A stretch of 64,000 nt of DNA from Drosophila pseudoobscura (GCF_009870125.1 NC_046683.1:54575869-54639868); one strand, 5' to 3'. Numbered from the stretch's first letter, positions 26,791 through 40,205 are shown. Notes: generated from the letters alone by a model not told the origin. Made by a program: numbers and translations.

Positions 26791-28394
26791 TATTGGTATT
26801 TAAATCAGTTTGGAAAATGGAAAATGCCAATATGAATAGGTGTCCCTCCTGTGACATGCAACCCCATGACTACAGCATACCCCACGAGTGCTCCCTGCGA
26901 GTGGCAGCGTATAAAAATGCGCACTGCACTGTTGATGTTGCAGCCAGCCGAATCCGAATCGAATCTGGCTGTTGCTGCTGTTTGATGTTGCCTGGTTGAA
27001 TGTTGATGCTATTGTTGTTTCAGCCCAGCTGTGAAGCTGCCACAATGTGGATTTAAACTGAGGCTCTGGCTCATCCCAATCTGCTGTGCATCAGCCACGG
27101 CTGCCCGCTCCCCTAGGGAATGCCCTTCCCTATAAAGGCACACGCACAGATAGTTTTTTGTGGCACGTTTCGGGCTCATTTGCTCTCAACTTTTAAGTTG
27201 AGAAGCAAACTGCTGATGAGCACAGGCGAAGCATGTCAGAAATGTGTGGATTTTGATGAACACGAGGCTGGGAACATCTGCTGCACGGCGAAGATTATTA
27301 AGTACTTGCGTGAAAATGCATGTGGCAATAGATGTGGCACTTCTAACCATCAAATTGAGCTTAAAAATGATAATCCGAATGGGGTTCGTACTCGTGGCTC
27401 ATTACAAAGTGCTGCCCGCCAGGCGATTGATGCGAAGATTTGTTGAGTCTTCCGCAAGACAGGAAGGAAGGCGCGGAAGGCGTGGCGCGCAACTTTAACT
27501 TTAAGTGCAACTTTGGCAGCGGTTTACGCTTAATTAAATGGTTAAAGGGCAGACGAAGTAAGTCCCGAATGCAATGGAGAGGGCAAGGGAGGAGAGATGC
27601 CCATTGTTGCAGCCCCAGAGCTAATCAGTCGACAGAAAGATACTTGGCCAAGATTCAAACAAAAGGCCAAAACTCACAGACTGGAAACGAAGGAGGCTGG
27701 GGGGGGGTGTGGGTCTGTTGCCCTAATTAGCGCCGCAAACAAAAGGAAACTTTCTTCTGCTGCCGCTGCCGCTGCTGCTGCCTGACGGGTGGTCGGAGTG
27801 GGTCAAAAGTGCCAATACAATGTGTAAATATAAATGAGCAGCACGAGCCAGGGCCACAGCCAGAGCCAGAGCTTGTCTCTCTCGCTCTTAATTATAACGC
27901 TTCATTGGAGCGAGTGGCATGCCCCCCGGAAGGATGCTTCACAAGTCGCCGATTTCCGCTAAGGTAAATGGCAGACGGCTCAAGTTATTAATACTCGTAT
28001 ATTTCCGCCTTGCCAAACCCTCAATCAAAGGGCATCGAAAGAAACGTGATGTCCCCTTAAACATCGCCCAAATTAATCGCCATTATGTTGGTATATTGAG
28101 ATTGATTAACGGTTAAATGCCACGTTACGTAACGTTCCAGTTTGTCCCAATTAAGAGGCTTAAAGAGGCAGGAAGATTGTTGCAAAAAACGGGGAAAGAG
28201 TTGCCCAAAGAAAGGGAAAAGGTATATCTACTCGTAGCCCTTCTCCTTCTCAAATCGCGGCATATTGTGGCATTCGCATTCTCTCCGAAGCAGAGAAATA
28301 TACAGAAAGTGCCTGGAAAAGAACGTCTATCCAATATAGTAGCAAGCCATTTCGTTATTGTTTGTTGCCAAATTCCAGTCGTTAAAAACAATTT

Positions 28395-28400
28395 TCAGTT
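28395..28400 (+). promoter_or_regulatory. Possible initiator (TCAGTT) of gene B
   Basis: TCAGTT matches the Drosophila Inr consensus TCAGTY and lies about 45 nt upstream of the gene B ATG. I saw no clear TATA box and no DPE match at +28, so support is weak. Confidence 0.25.
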
Positions 28401-28441
28401 GATAAAATTAACCTTGAATTGATCTTTTTCTGGCATACAAA

Positions 28442-28702
28442 ATGGACAATGGCGATAGGAATATACACGCCGGGGTATGGATTCTACGGACACCGGATCC
28501 CAGTAGCATTAACCGTGAACTCTATGCGCAGCATCCGGAGCTGTTCGGCACCCTGATGCCCCACTTTGAGCTGACACATCCGCCTGGCACCTGGCACATC
28601 GAAATGGAAACGGCTCAGCGCTCAGACTTGTCCGACGACCAGAAGATGCAGTTGCTCTTGACAACTGACGACGGTGCACCGACTTTAAACGACGAAAATT
28701 AA
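28442..28702 (+). CDS. Small protein paralogous to gene A, unrecognised family (gene B)
   Basis: Single-exon frame of 86 residues starting at an ideal Drosophila context (ACAAAATGG) and ending TAA. Residues about 24-46 read as LY-x4-PELF-x-TL-x-P-x-F-x-L followed by PP, and residues about 61-70 contain LSDD-x-K-x-QLL with DG shortly after. Both blocks and their spacing match gene A, but gene B lacks the Gly-Pro repeat and most of the acidic N-terminus. The predicted protein is soluble, acidic and lacks a signal peptide. A TCAGTT initiator-like element at 28395-28400 would give a 5' UTR of about 45 nt. AATAAA lies 38 nt after the stop. No known domain; function unknown. Divergent orientation to gene A suggests an inverted duplication. 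Confidence 0.75.
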   Translation: MDNGDRNIHAGVWILRTPDPSSINRELYAQHPELFGTLMPHFELTHPPGTWHIEMETAQRSDLSDDQKMQLLLTTDDGAPTLNDEN

Positions 28703-28740
28703 TGTTTGGCCCAATTTGTTGACTAGTTGAATGGCGGAAT

Positions 28741-28746
28741 AATAAA
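28741..28746 (+). terminator. Polyadenylation signal AATAAA of gene B
   Basis: The hexamer lies 38 nt past the TAA of gene B and immediately before the 123-bp tandem array at 28755. Confidence 0.55.
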
Positions 28747-28754
28747 AACTTAAG

Positions 28755-29121
28755 AACAGCTAAGCCGCACTGGGAGAGGGAGAGAGAGATAAAAGCTAGG
28801 GACATGCATTAGGAGGTTTCCCCGATCCCCGGTGTTCATTCAAAATCTCTTTGTGTTGCATCGCTCTGGCCACACTCAACAGCTAAGCGGCACTGGGAGA
28901 GAGAGAGAGAGAGAGAAACTAGGGACATGCATTAGGAGGTTTCCCCGATACCCGGTGTTCATTCAAGATCTCTGTGTGTTGCATCGCTCTGGCCACACTC
29001 AACAGCTAAGCCGCACTGGAAGAGAGAGAGAGAGAGAGAGAAACTAGGAACATGCATTAGTCGGTTTCCCCGATACCCGGTGTTCATTCAAGATCTCTTT
29101 GTGTTCCATCGCTCTGGGCTT
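28755..29121. repeat. 123-bp tandem repeat, three copies, next to gene B
   Basis: Copies begin with AACAGCTAAG at 28755, 28878 and 29001. Each has an internal AG run of variable length, then CATGCATTAG and GGTTTCCCCGAT. The array begins 9 bp after the gene B polyadenylation hexamer. Confidence 0.9.
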
Positions 29122-32100
29122 AACAGATTTCACATAATCATAAATAGTTGCCAAAGTTTGGAAACTTTTTGCCGGGAAAACCTTTTCTGCTCTGCTCTGC
29201 TCACTCCAGCCACAATAATTCAATTATGAGGCGACCGCACACATTTGTGTGTCCGCATCCTTACGACAAATTGAACAAGTTGTGAAGGTCCTTCCGGTCT
29301 GGGCACCAAGATTACCCCAAGCTTTTAAGAGTTTAACTCACTTTGTGGGAACACCCCCACCCCCACCCAGACCCTGCCCCTGCCGCTGCCCCCGGCTCTG
29401 CCAGTGGTCACTCGAGTGTGGCATATCCTTCAGTAATTGTAGTGCTAGAAAGTTTTTAGTGTTTCAGGCCTACAATTTAACTAAAAGGCAATGGCCATAA
29501 CAGTTTAAAAGGTGTTCTTGCAACAGGGGGCAATCATGGGAATGGCCTTGGCCCCTCTGTGTGGCACATAAAACCTAGTTGCTCGCAACAGCAGAGGCAA
29601 CAAATCCAATTGGAATCGCTTGTGCCCTCTGAAATCCATTTAATAACCAACATAAATACTGCTCCAAGACGCCATTTACGACTTGAGTGCCGCGCCCCAC
29701 CCCGCCCCGTGCCATGCCGCGCCCCGCCGCGCCGCGCCAACTACATCAAGAGTGAAAGATACAGATACACGTACGAGCTCAGTGTGTAACTGGAGGATAG
29801 CACTATGCAAATGTGTGATTCCCGCAGCGACACTTTATGGCATACATATATTTGGTATGTATTTTCGCAGATTAATCCACGTTATCCACTCGATTTGTCC
29901 TTGTCCTCGATAATGTGAATATTCCTTGGCTCCTTGGCAAACCGATTGAATCGCTGTAGTCGTGTGTTCTCAAGCCAAGTGGATTTTGTGCCTCCTGTAA
30001 CCGAATAAAATGCACATAAAAATAAATCAACACATAAACCATATTTAATGAAAAGTATTCGTATGATTTGATGATGATTATTCCGATAGTCCTGTGCCCA
30101 TATGAATGTGTGATGATTGAATCTGAATATTCATTCAGCGCCCAACAGATTGAGTCTCTACAAAAGACATTTGGGAACCTGATCAAGGGGTCATAAATGT
30201 GGTGCTGCCCCTTCTGTGTGGGATTGATTCCAAAGGGAAGTACAGGAAATACAGACTGAATGCCGAAAGCCAGTGACCAGTCATGGCCTTCTCTCACAGT
30301 GTGTCTTAGCTGCAGAGCATTTGGGAACCAGATCAAGGGGTCATAAATGTGGTGCTGCCCCTTCTTTAAGCGATTGATTCCAAAGGGTACAGACCTCTGC
30401 GTCCTATCTGAAAGCCAGTGCCCAGTCATGGCCTTCTCTCACAGTGTGTCTTAGCTGCAGAGCATTAGGGAACCCGCTCAAGGGGTCATAAATGTGGTGC
30501 TGCACCTTCTCTGTGGGATTGATTCCAAAGAGTACAGACCTCTGCGTCCTATCCGAAAGCCAGTGCCCAGTCATGGCCTTCTCTCACAGTGTGTCTTAGC
30601 TGCAGAGCATTTCTCTATTTCCTGCCAAAAAAATTGAAGGCCCCTTCTTCTATTATGTGTAATTGCATTTTATTGCCATAAATAAAACTTTCTCCATGGC
30701 TTCGGGCATTGAAAACGTTGGCGGCCACATCATCGACACACTGGCTGTGGCAGTGGCGGTGGCAGTGCCGACTGCCTCTTTCATGCCACATCTTTCCATC
30801 CCCATCGCCATCTCAATTAGGACACAAACAGTTGCAAGTGCAGTTGAAATATTTAAGCAATTTCCACCAAGATTTCTTAATTAAAAAGTTGCTCCATCGC
30901 CGGGCTCTCGTCTCTCGTCTCGGGTCTTGAGTTCTCCTCTACTCTCTACTCCTCGGCGTTTTTTTGTTGAGGTGTCAGCAACAATGAAAATATTTTCCAC
31001 TTACCAGCGGGCGTGCGAGCGAGCGAGCGAGCGAGAGAGAGGAAAGTGTTTTTCGGTATTTTCTTTGCCACTTGTGCGAGTATTTTGTATCTTGTATCTC
31101 GTCTTTCGGCAATTTGTGCTTTTGCACATTTTTCTTCATTTACTTTGCAGCCAGAAATCTACGAAATTTCATTTGCAGTTATGTGCCAAAGAACACGTTT
31201 TCTGGCCAAAAGCAGGCGGCCACCAGTCCCCCCCCCCCCTCCCCCTCCCCCGCTCCCCCTCGGCCAGCATCCGCCCCGTTTCCGTGCAAGTCAGTCACTG
31301 GCCTAAAATATTTACACAGCGCTTCACATTGGACGCATAGTCAAACAATTTTGGTCTTTTGGACTTGGACTTTGGCCAGGACCTACCAAACGAATGATGT
31401 ACAAACTCTCTGTATTGTTGCCAGTCAAGGCCCTGCCCCAAGTATGCTCTTCCCGTTTTTTAATGCCATCTCAGAGACTACAATTTTGGGTTTGTGTTTT
31501 GCAGCCTAATGCGAATGCTATTGTCCAAGGGAATGTCCTGCTGCTGCTGCTGTTGCACGCTTCACTTCTTTTCTACGGCTGAAAGGTTGTTGAAAACATA
31601 CGAATATTGCATTTGAATATTTCTGGAGGGGAAAGAGCGGAGTGCCATATACTCTGCCATCGAGTGGGGCAATTTGCTAAGCCACACTGGAGAAGAGAGG
31701 CAGGACCATCTTTTATTTGTTTTCGTCTTGGAGTTCAATCCATCTACGAGATACATACCTCTTGGTCTTTCGGTAGGGAATTCTTTAACCCTTTATGTCC
31801 TGTGCCTCATCTTATTTACCCTTCCCTCCCCCTCTCTCTCCCTCTTTGTCTCTGACTCGGCCTTTGCTGTTCTGCCCCTTCCCCCCTTCTCGGCACAGGT
31901 CAATGCGTTCTGAAAAACTCACTTGCTTAAAGCCCATAAAATGTGTTCCTGGCCTTGGTTCAGAGAGGGGGGAGAGTGGGGGGGGGGGAGACCTCAAGTG
32001 AGGAGAAACAGAGACATAAGGAGCCATAACTTGTACCTTTAGTTGTAATTGAATTTTAAATGCCAGCCACACACACACACACAGACACACACATTCTGCA

Positions 32101-33984
32101 CTCTCCTGTCTGCAGATGCGTCTGTGTGTCCCCACAATATGCTACCATGCCACATGCACCGCATGTCTGCCACAGCGTATGGTAAATTAATTCAATATTA
32201 AGCAATCAAATATTGTCACCACATCATCAAATGCTGCGGCTGCCTCCAAATGTCAATAGCCATTGGCCCCGCCACTCCCTATCTGTCTCTCTCCCTCCCT
32301 CTCTCTCTCTCTCTATCTGTGTCTCTGTCTCTGTCTCTCTGTGTGCATCTGTGCAATGTCTGTGCATGAAGTGTGGTTATACTCGTATTTGCCAAAGCCT
32401 TTCGATTAGACTATGGCAAATTGAACCACGATGCAACAGCTTACGAATACGAATACGAATAGGAATACGACTACGACTACGACTACGACTACGAGTGTAT
32501 GTATATATTCAGAGCGATTCACAGCGATTCAAAATGAATTGCAATCAATGCTCCTCCACTGCGGGTGGGCTGCCGCCTCTGAAAATTCATCTAACGCGCT
32601 TTTATTACATTCTACTGCCTCCAGACAGCCCCCCCCCCCCCCCCCCACCCGTGCCACTCGTTTCGTCCTGCCCTCATATGATTGGCTATGAGACGAGAAA
32701 GGAGTGCCTTTTCACGCCCTGCATTTTTATTAATTTCCCGTTTGTCCACCACCCACACCCCGCCCGGCCGGGCCACCATCTAGGTCTCTGTCTCTGTCTC
32801 TATCTCTGTCTCTATCTCTGTCTCTGATTCTGTTGTTCCTACTGTCTTTTGTCGAGGGTCTGGATTTCTGCATGCCCTCTGTGGGTGTGTGCGACAAAAG
32901 AATTTAATTAAAGCGCATAGCCAGCATCCAGCGCCCTGTAGATGAAACTTAGAAATAAGTAAAAAGGACTGGGAAGATTTTCAGAGGTGGTTTTCAAGCA
33001 AAAAGACAGATTTTTGGAGGGAAAATCCCTGGAAAAGCACGTAATTCGATTGTGGGCACAGGGATCTAGGAATCCCCTTACCGGTTTTTCCTCCCCCCCC
33101 ATAAAACAACACTTTGAACTCTTGGCCCTTTTTTCGTGTTCTCTCAAGGTTAGCCCACATTTGGTGCCCCACAAGGACTCTCTTGACACACACAGAAAAA
33201 TCATATTTACTCGTAAACGCACTTGTGTTTTTCTTTTTGCGACTTTTCCAATCTCACTTTCCGCTTCTTTGGTTTCCATTATGCTCGACATTCCACCCAT
33301 TGGCAAAGGCAGCAAAAAGGAAAAAGATGGAAAACAAAAACCCCACCCACACAAAGCAAAGCGGATTTCCACATTTTTTGTTGCTGCAATTAAATGCACA
33401 TCAAACACTGGGGAGAAATGTCAAAATGAGTGCGTGTACAAAATGTCTGACATGCCACAGCATCAACATGCCACACACGAGTATCCATGACAGATGCGGC
33501 GGCCTCAGCCTCAGCCTCAATCCCAACTCCAAGCTCCATCTTATAACCCAGTCAGAGAAAAAAAAAAGAGTACAATTACAGTGCCAGCCAAAAGTACACA
33601 CACACACACTGCTGCTCTCTGTACTGTAATCCCTGTACATCCTCTTGTATTTTTCGTGCATATGTAATTAAAAAAGTTTTATAATTTGTCGCACAGGATG
33701 ACATTCACGGATTGCACACACATTTCACACCTGAGCGGAGGAGCGGAAGAGCGGAGGAGCGGAGAGAGCTTCATGTAAATTATAATTGTTCTCAAAGTTA
33801 TGGCCACGCTTCAAATTATATTTGTCCAACGTGGTGGCAATAATCGCGGGGAATGTTGGGCTTTAATTATGAGCAAGACTGTAAGAGGCAGGGCCAAGGA
33901 GAGCGCGGAGGAGCAGAGGAGCAGAGGGACTGAATACTGAAAAGAAAGTATAGAAGATACGTGACACAAGCACTGATTGCACCA
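29122..33984. other. Gene-free region with tandem repeats
   Basis: Besides the 145-150-bp array it contains a GCGCC-rich stretch (29690-29740), a CT run near 32300, TACGAC/TACGAA hexamers near 32445-32495 and an 18-base C run at 32629-32646. I found no gene. Confidence 0.5.
30168..30607. repeat. 145-150-bp tandem repeat, three copies
   Basis: Copies begin at 30168, 30318 and 30463 and share GGGGTCATAAATGTGGTGCTG and CAGTCATGGCCTTCTCTCAC. Two copies lie within a 185-codon ATG frame on the minus strand (30429-29872), and the third copy carries its own similar frame. Unit lengths are not a consistent multiple of three, so I treat the frames as by-products. Confidence 0.88.
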
Positions 33985-35090
33985 TCAAGTGGCCCAAGGG
34001 ACAACCAGCCGAAGAGTTCCGCGTGGCTTCCAAGGAGAAACTCAACTGCGACCAAGGGGCGCTGCCGCATGACGCGATTCCAAAGAAAACTTATGCAAAT
34101 ATCATTAATTGTGCAGGGACTGTGGATGCTCTCCTGTTTGGGCTTCCCTTCTTTATTTTATACAAACCCAACCGAGGGGTGCTGCTGCAAGACGCCTGAC
34201 TCAATATTCCAGAGAAAACTAATTCAATCTTTAGCTAAAAGATAGCTTGGGTGATGAATTCTGTTTCCGCATTGAGTTTCATGTAAAACCAACCGAGGGG
34301 ATCATACCGCATAACGCGCGACGCCATATGCCGTAGAAAATTTAGGGAATTATCATTAATTTTTCAGAGAAAAGACAGCTTTCTCTACTTTTTGGGCTTC
34401 CCTTCTGCATTTTATGCAAACCCAACCGAGGGGTGCTGCTGCATGACTCCTGATTCAATATTCCAGAGAAAATGAATGAAATTAGGATTCAATCTTGAGG
34501 AAAAAGATTCCTTTTAAATTCCGCATTGAGTTTCATGTAAAACCAACCGAGGGGCTCAACCGCATAACGCGAGACGCCTTATGGAAATATCATTAATTTT
34601 TCAGAGAAAAGACAGCTTTCTCTCCTTTCTCGGATTCCCTCCTTTAATTTTACACAAACCCAACCGAGGGGTGCTGCTGCAAGACGCCTGACTCAATATT
34701 CCAGAGAAAACTAATTCAATCTTTAGGGAAAAGACAGCTTGGGTGATGAATTCTGTTTCCTTTGGAGTTCCTCATTGAGTTTCATGTAAAACCAACCGAG
34801 GGGCTCAACCGCATAACGCGAGACGCCTTATGCCGTAGAAAACTTATGGAAATATCATTAATTTTTCAGAGAAAAGACAGCTTTCTCTACTTTTTGGGCT
34901 TCCCTTCTGCATTTTATGCAAACCCAACCGAGGGGTGCTGCTGCATGACTCCTGATTCAATATTCCAGAGAAAATGAATGAAATTAGGATTCAATCTTGA
35001 GGAAAAAGATTCCTTTTAAATTCCGCATTGAGTTTCATGTAAAACCAACCGAGGAGCTTAACCGCTTAACTCGAGACTCAATAAGTCATG
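33985..35090. repeat. About 250-bp dimeric tandem repeat, four copies
   Basis: The marker GAGTTTCATGTAAAACCAAC occurs at 34274, 34528, 34777 and 35030, giving periods of 254, 249 and 253 bp. Each unit has two related half-units, one with CCCAACCGAGGGGTGCTGCTG and one with AACCAACCGAGGGG followed by CTCAACCGCATAACGC. Both half-units continue into a GAGAAAA or TAGAAAA stretch. More diverged half-units extend the array leftwards to about 33985. Confidence 0.9.
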
Positions 35091-38000
35091 GAAAACTAAT
35101 TGAAATATGATTCGGACAATGCTCTTCTTTGGACCATTAAGAAACTCCTTATTTACTTCTGCCTAATTCCACAAACATCGTTTGACAAGGTTTCATTTGG
35201 TAATGTGTAATATCTTTTATTTGTCTAGAAATTGATTAGTTTTCCATCCCAGAGACAAGAAAATCGTTATCGCCTTAATCCACAATTTGCGCAGGAGATG
35301 GATGCATTTGATATGTATTTGGTAAATGAATCAATTGAAATGTCATCGGGCGGAGCAAATCGACCTTCTGTTTGCATCTCCGACTCCTGCCTTTGTGTCG
35401 CATCCACTGGAAAGGAAGGAACCCCAACAATGCGAATTACATTTATCTGCTGGAATGTCGATGGCTTTAATTATAAAACGGTTTGTATTATGCTGAATAT
35501 GCAGCCCAGTGGCGACTCAAAGGAGAGGAATTTCGTTTGTGCGAATCGATTTGCCAGGCGGCGGCAGTCCCCAAAATGCGGAAAAACGAATAAGGAAGAA
35601 GGAAGTCGACTGTTTGTCCCGTGTACATGCCGCTGTTGCCGCTGTTGCCGCTTATTGCAATGGTCTATTATTATAGCCCATAGCCACAGCCGGCCAAGGG
35701 TCAGAGGGCAGCTCTCTCTCTCTCTGTGGGGGAATCGGAACTCGTGTCATTTCCGCACAGAACAAAGTTTAGCATGCTTTTAGGCTGCGGAGCCCCCACT
35801 TAACATGGCCCACGATGTACGATGTGTACCATCCGAATATCGTAGGGAGTTTGTGGGACTTCTCTGGGCCGCTGATAAATTGAAAGTGGGAACATCCTTT
35901 GAGCGTTTTTCTTTTGGGGGGTATACGATAAAACCAGGGCCATTTCCTGGCATTTATCCATGGATCTGCATGAGAAATTGATAGGAAATTGGCCATGGGA
36001 ACATCCTTTTACAAACTGCAAATATCTACACTTTCTTGGCCTACTTCCTGGGGAGGACAAGCAAAAACAAAGTGAAATTTGAGAGAGAGAACACTTTCCC
36101 TTGGGGTTTTTATGACCCTGAAATAGAAGGGCAAGCCTAAGCATGGCGTGTTTTCCGCATTTCCTCTCCATTTCCTGGCATTCACGAGAAACGTCTGCGA
36201 AATTAGCTTTGGGAACAGCTCCGGGGCCATTTCCATGCTGATTTTTCGCACAGCCACAGCTGTCGTTGACCCTGAAAGTTGTTTAATAAATGTACTCACA
36301 CATGCTTATGGCCAGGGACCGACCGGGCTTATGGGCCCAATGGCCCGCCCAATCGAGTGGTCGCTTTCCGCTTTTCCTGCTCTGGACATTTTCGCCATTT
36401 CCCTTATGAGGAAATGCTGAGACAGCAGCAATGACCTTGCGCGTCCACAACTTTTTTAATAACGATTTTTTGGTCAATATTTATCTGAAATTGTCTACCG
36501 ATTAACATATATTTTGCGCCGTGTGTGTGGCGAAGAGAGTGTTTCTGATTTTTGGGCTGTATTGCATTTAATTTATGGCACTGGGTTGGCTGCTTTGGTG
36601 GACCGGAGGTTGGTTTATTTATGGCAGAAGTCTGCTAATTACGAGCGCCTTTAACGAGCAGCAGTTAAAAGTCGCAACGGATCTTAATTGAAGGCGCTGC
36701 CGTGCTCTTGGCTGTCTTTCGTTAATAATTTGAGTGTCTTTCTTGGCTTTGCCTTTAGCCTTCGTTTCAGCCTTGGTTCCAGCCTTTTTCTCAGCCTCAG
36801 CCTCATTTTTAGCCCCATTCTCAGACTAATTCTAAGACACTTTCCCTTGCCCTTGCCCTGCTCCTGCCCCCCCCTTTTTGTCTCACTTTTGTGCAAGTTT
36901 TTAATGAAGTTTACTGTGTCTGTTCACGCCGCCTGCCGTTACCTTTGCCGAGGATTAAGGAAAAACCTGAAAAGACCAGCTCCGTTTTGGGGGTCGCAGC
37001 CTTTGAATACCCTTGAAGATCCATGATTTCTTTGATAGCCCTCAAACCAAGAATCAAGAAATCTTGGGGCAAGCAGAGGTGTTGAAGATGCATAAAAATA
37101 AATCATAGAGCTATATGTGATAGGGGGGGATTTTATATGTAAAATATGGGGCCACGAAGACAATGACCCCAAACTTGTTTATACAATATAATCTAATATA
37201 ATATATTCTACAATAATATATAATACAATAATTATAATTATTTATTTCTTTATTTATTATATTGATTATTATAATTATATATTCTACAATACAATTTCAA
37301 TAATAATCTATAATATAGATACCTAAATTATCTTCCAGATTGCCAAGATTCGTTGAAATCGAAGCATAAGTTTAGCCGAAATGAAGAAAACAAGTCGAGG
37401 CTCTCTGAACACCTGATCTAGTGGGTTTTCTTCTGTATATGCCAGCAGATATTCTCGGACTGATTGTTTCCTTTATCCCACACTATATCTATGTATATAT
37501 TCTCTTTGAAAGCATCCATCGCTGTGAAATCGTAAGATCTCTGTCCTAGAATATCCGAATAAATCCCTTAGTCGCACGCATAAAACCGAAATGCAAATAA
37601 TTTAACATAATACCCAAGCATTTTTCTTTGCTTTTCAATTACTAAATTGAAAATGTGGCCAGTTCTTTATGAGGATACGAGTATCTTTTGCCAAATTATT
37701 TCCAACTAAATTTTGTTTTTATTTATATACATATGTATGGGTTTTGTGAGTAAAATGGAATTGTGGCAAACAAAAAAATTGGGGCAGTGGCAGCATCAGA
37801 GTAGAATAAATTTATTAGTTTTTCTCTGAATTTATTGACCATAAGAAAATATCCTGAGTCATATTTCATTTTTGGCTAAAAATCTAGACAGAAATTTGCG
37901 TATCTGCAGAAGAGAGAGAGAGAGAGAGGGAGCGAGAGCGATGCGTTGATTGAGAATTTAAATAATGTGATAATTGTAGGAATAAATAAGCCTCTTCTGG

Positions 38001-38445
38001 GTGGATATTTGATTTGGACAGAAGCCAGGACGCAACCCAAGCCTGGAAATTGAATTAAAGCGAGTCCAGGCCATGGAGTGATGATTGGCCCGAGAAAGGA
38101 CCTGCTAATTGGTGTCCATTATCCCACCGACAGAACCGAAAGAGTGAATGAATAACCGACATACGAATGGATCCGAAAGATTGCCCTCGAGCAGGTGCTC
38201 GGCCGTCACTAAATATGTGCTCCCATGTCTAGACGATGATTTAGCCCCCAGGGCGGCAGGTCCCAAGGTCCAAAGCCGGATTCGGGCCATCAAATAAATC
38301 TGTGCTGGGTTTCAATCTACCCAATCTCCCCGTTTGCCCAGCTTTTCGCTTTGGGGGCTTCAAACTCGTGCTCTTTTTCATGTTGTTTGGGCTTTCGGGT
38401 TAACCAAATAAATGTGCTTTTTGGGGTCAATGTGCGTATCGCCCC

Positions 38446-38452
<7 letters not shown>

Positions 38453-38488
<36 letters not shown>
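38453..38488. repeat. AC dinucleotide microsatellite
   Basis: An uninterrupted (AC)18 run. Confidence 0.95.
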
Positions 38489-38489
<1 letters not shown>

Positions 38490-40205
38490 AACCCGCCTTA
38501 ACTCTTCCTACCTCTGGCCAAGCTTCCGCCTTCTATGTATAGCCCGTACTATATATCACACATATATATACTATCTATCCATCTTTGTGTCGGGATTGTG
38601 TGCTCTGTGGGGCGTTGTCGTTAGGCAAACACATGTAAACACAAACGAAAGACAAAACTTAAACACGTAGAAATCAGCTTAACACAAGTCGCTTTCTTGT
38701 TTGACTTCACAGCTGGGGGGTGGAGTTACAGCTGGGAGGAGTGTGTTGTGTGGAAGGATGTTGCAGGCAGGACCTGTCTGTTGAGTGTTGTGTGTGTCCT
38801 GGCTTCGCTAACAAAATTAATGCCCCTGGCTTAAACAGATTGCCAAACTGGACTCTCTAAAGTCCATTCATTTGAGATTTCTGGGCATAGAGACAAATGC
38901 GAAATTCGGTTTTGGGTTTTCAGGTGATTATTCCTCAAATATGCCTCTCTGTATCGCGCGTCTGGCGCTTGGTATTTGTTGGGAAAAAGCTTTGCGTTGG
39001 TCTCTCCAACGATGGAAATGATTTCACGATTTAATCGGCTTAAAGGTGTCAATGATTCTAGGTGTGACACCGCTGTGAATACCCGTAATTGACGGTTCAA
39101 GCGGCTTAAAGGTGTGAATGTCAGCCAGAGTTCATGGGCCATAATGATCTATGAGAGAGACCAATCCACATCCAACTGCTTTACGTATGTTTTGTAGAAG
39201 AAATTTGGAAATTTCGAGCATTCAACAGCTTTTCATGGGACCGAATAAATGTCTCCATATGTCAAAGTGGCAGTACTTTCGCCATCTTCCTTCTTCTCTC
39301 TTCTCTCTCTCTCTGATTGGTGGCTGCAGTCCCCCTCAGAAGACAGTGCCAAGCCCTTCCTGGAGGAGGAAAAGCGAGAGTCATTTCTATAGATAAAAGA
39401 TGAGAGAGGAATCCCTATGGACACCGAAATAAAAGATGCACCCCAGACATACAGAAAAAAGAGAGAGAGAGAGAGTGGGAGAGAGGGAGACTGAGAGAGA
39501 GATTTACATAGATGTCGATTTTGCATGCAGTGAAAAGTTTTCTTTTGGGGCAAAAGTTTTATAGCCCAGCTGTTAACACTTTGATTGCCTGAGAAGTTTT
39601 AAAACTGTCGACAGACCAGCCAACCCACCGACGGACCGCTGCCCCTCTTCAAGACCCACAAAAGTTGCACCCGAAAAACCAGCGAAAGGGTGAAGCCCCT
39701 CTCTAGCCCCGCAATACTCGCATGCAAATGTTCTTCTGGGTGGGAGGGGAGGGTAGGGGGGAGTCGAGTGCACATGGGGGCAAATGCCAGCCCAAAGTTT
39801 ACTCAACTGTAACGCCAATTTATTTGGGCTATCAGGGAAATCTATACGAATGCCAGGGTATCGGGCTGGAGAGAGAGAGTGTATCCCTGGGCATATAGAC
39901 AAAGAACGGGCACTGTGGCATGAGCTTATGGACTTGGGAACACAGTAATGGATGCAAATCTGATGATTAATATGGAGGAATGCACTGAAAGGGGATTTGC
40001 TTGAATTTTTTATTGGAATAATTGATTTTATACCATTTTAATCCACATTCAAACAACAGGGATATTTGAACTGCACCAAAATGTGGCAGAGGTGTACAAT
40101 TTCTTGATATTTTTCTATAGCATACCTTTTTCTGCATAATAACTATTTGAACTAAGAACATAATACAGATATTGCACTGAATCGGGATATATAGGCTTGT
40201 CTTAT

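Larger units (their letters stand above)
25931..28441. other. Intergenic region between divergent genes A and B
   Basis: It holds the ATAC microsatellite, a CT run (26283-26310), the AGTATTTTT array and mostly unique DNA from 26.8 to 28.4 kb. It must contain the promoters of both small genes. No other coding sequence is convincing. Confidence 0.5.

Noticed and set aside
35298..35783. A 161-codon ATG frame
   Set aside because: Composition shifts across it, it runs over CTGTTGCCG and CT microsatellites, and it matches nothing I recognise.
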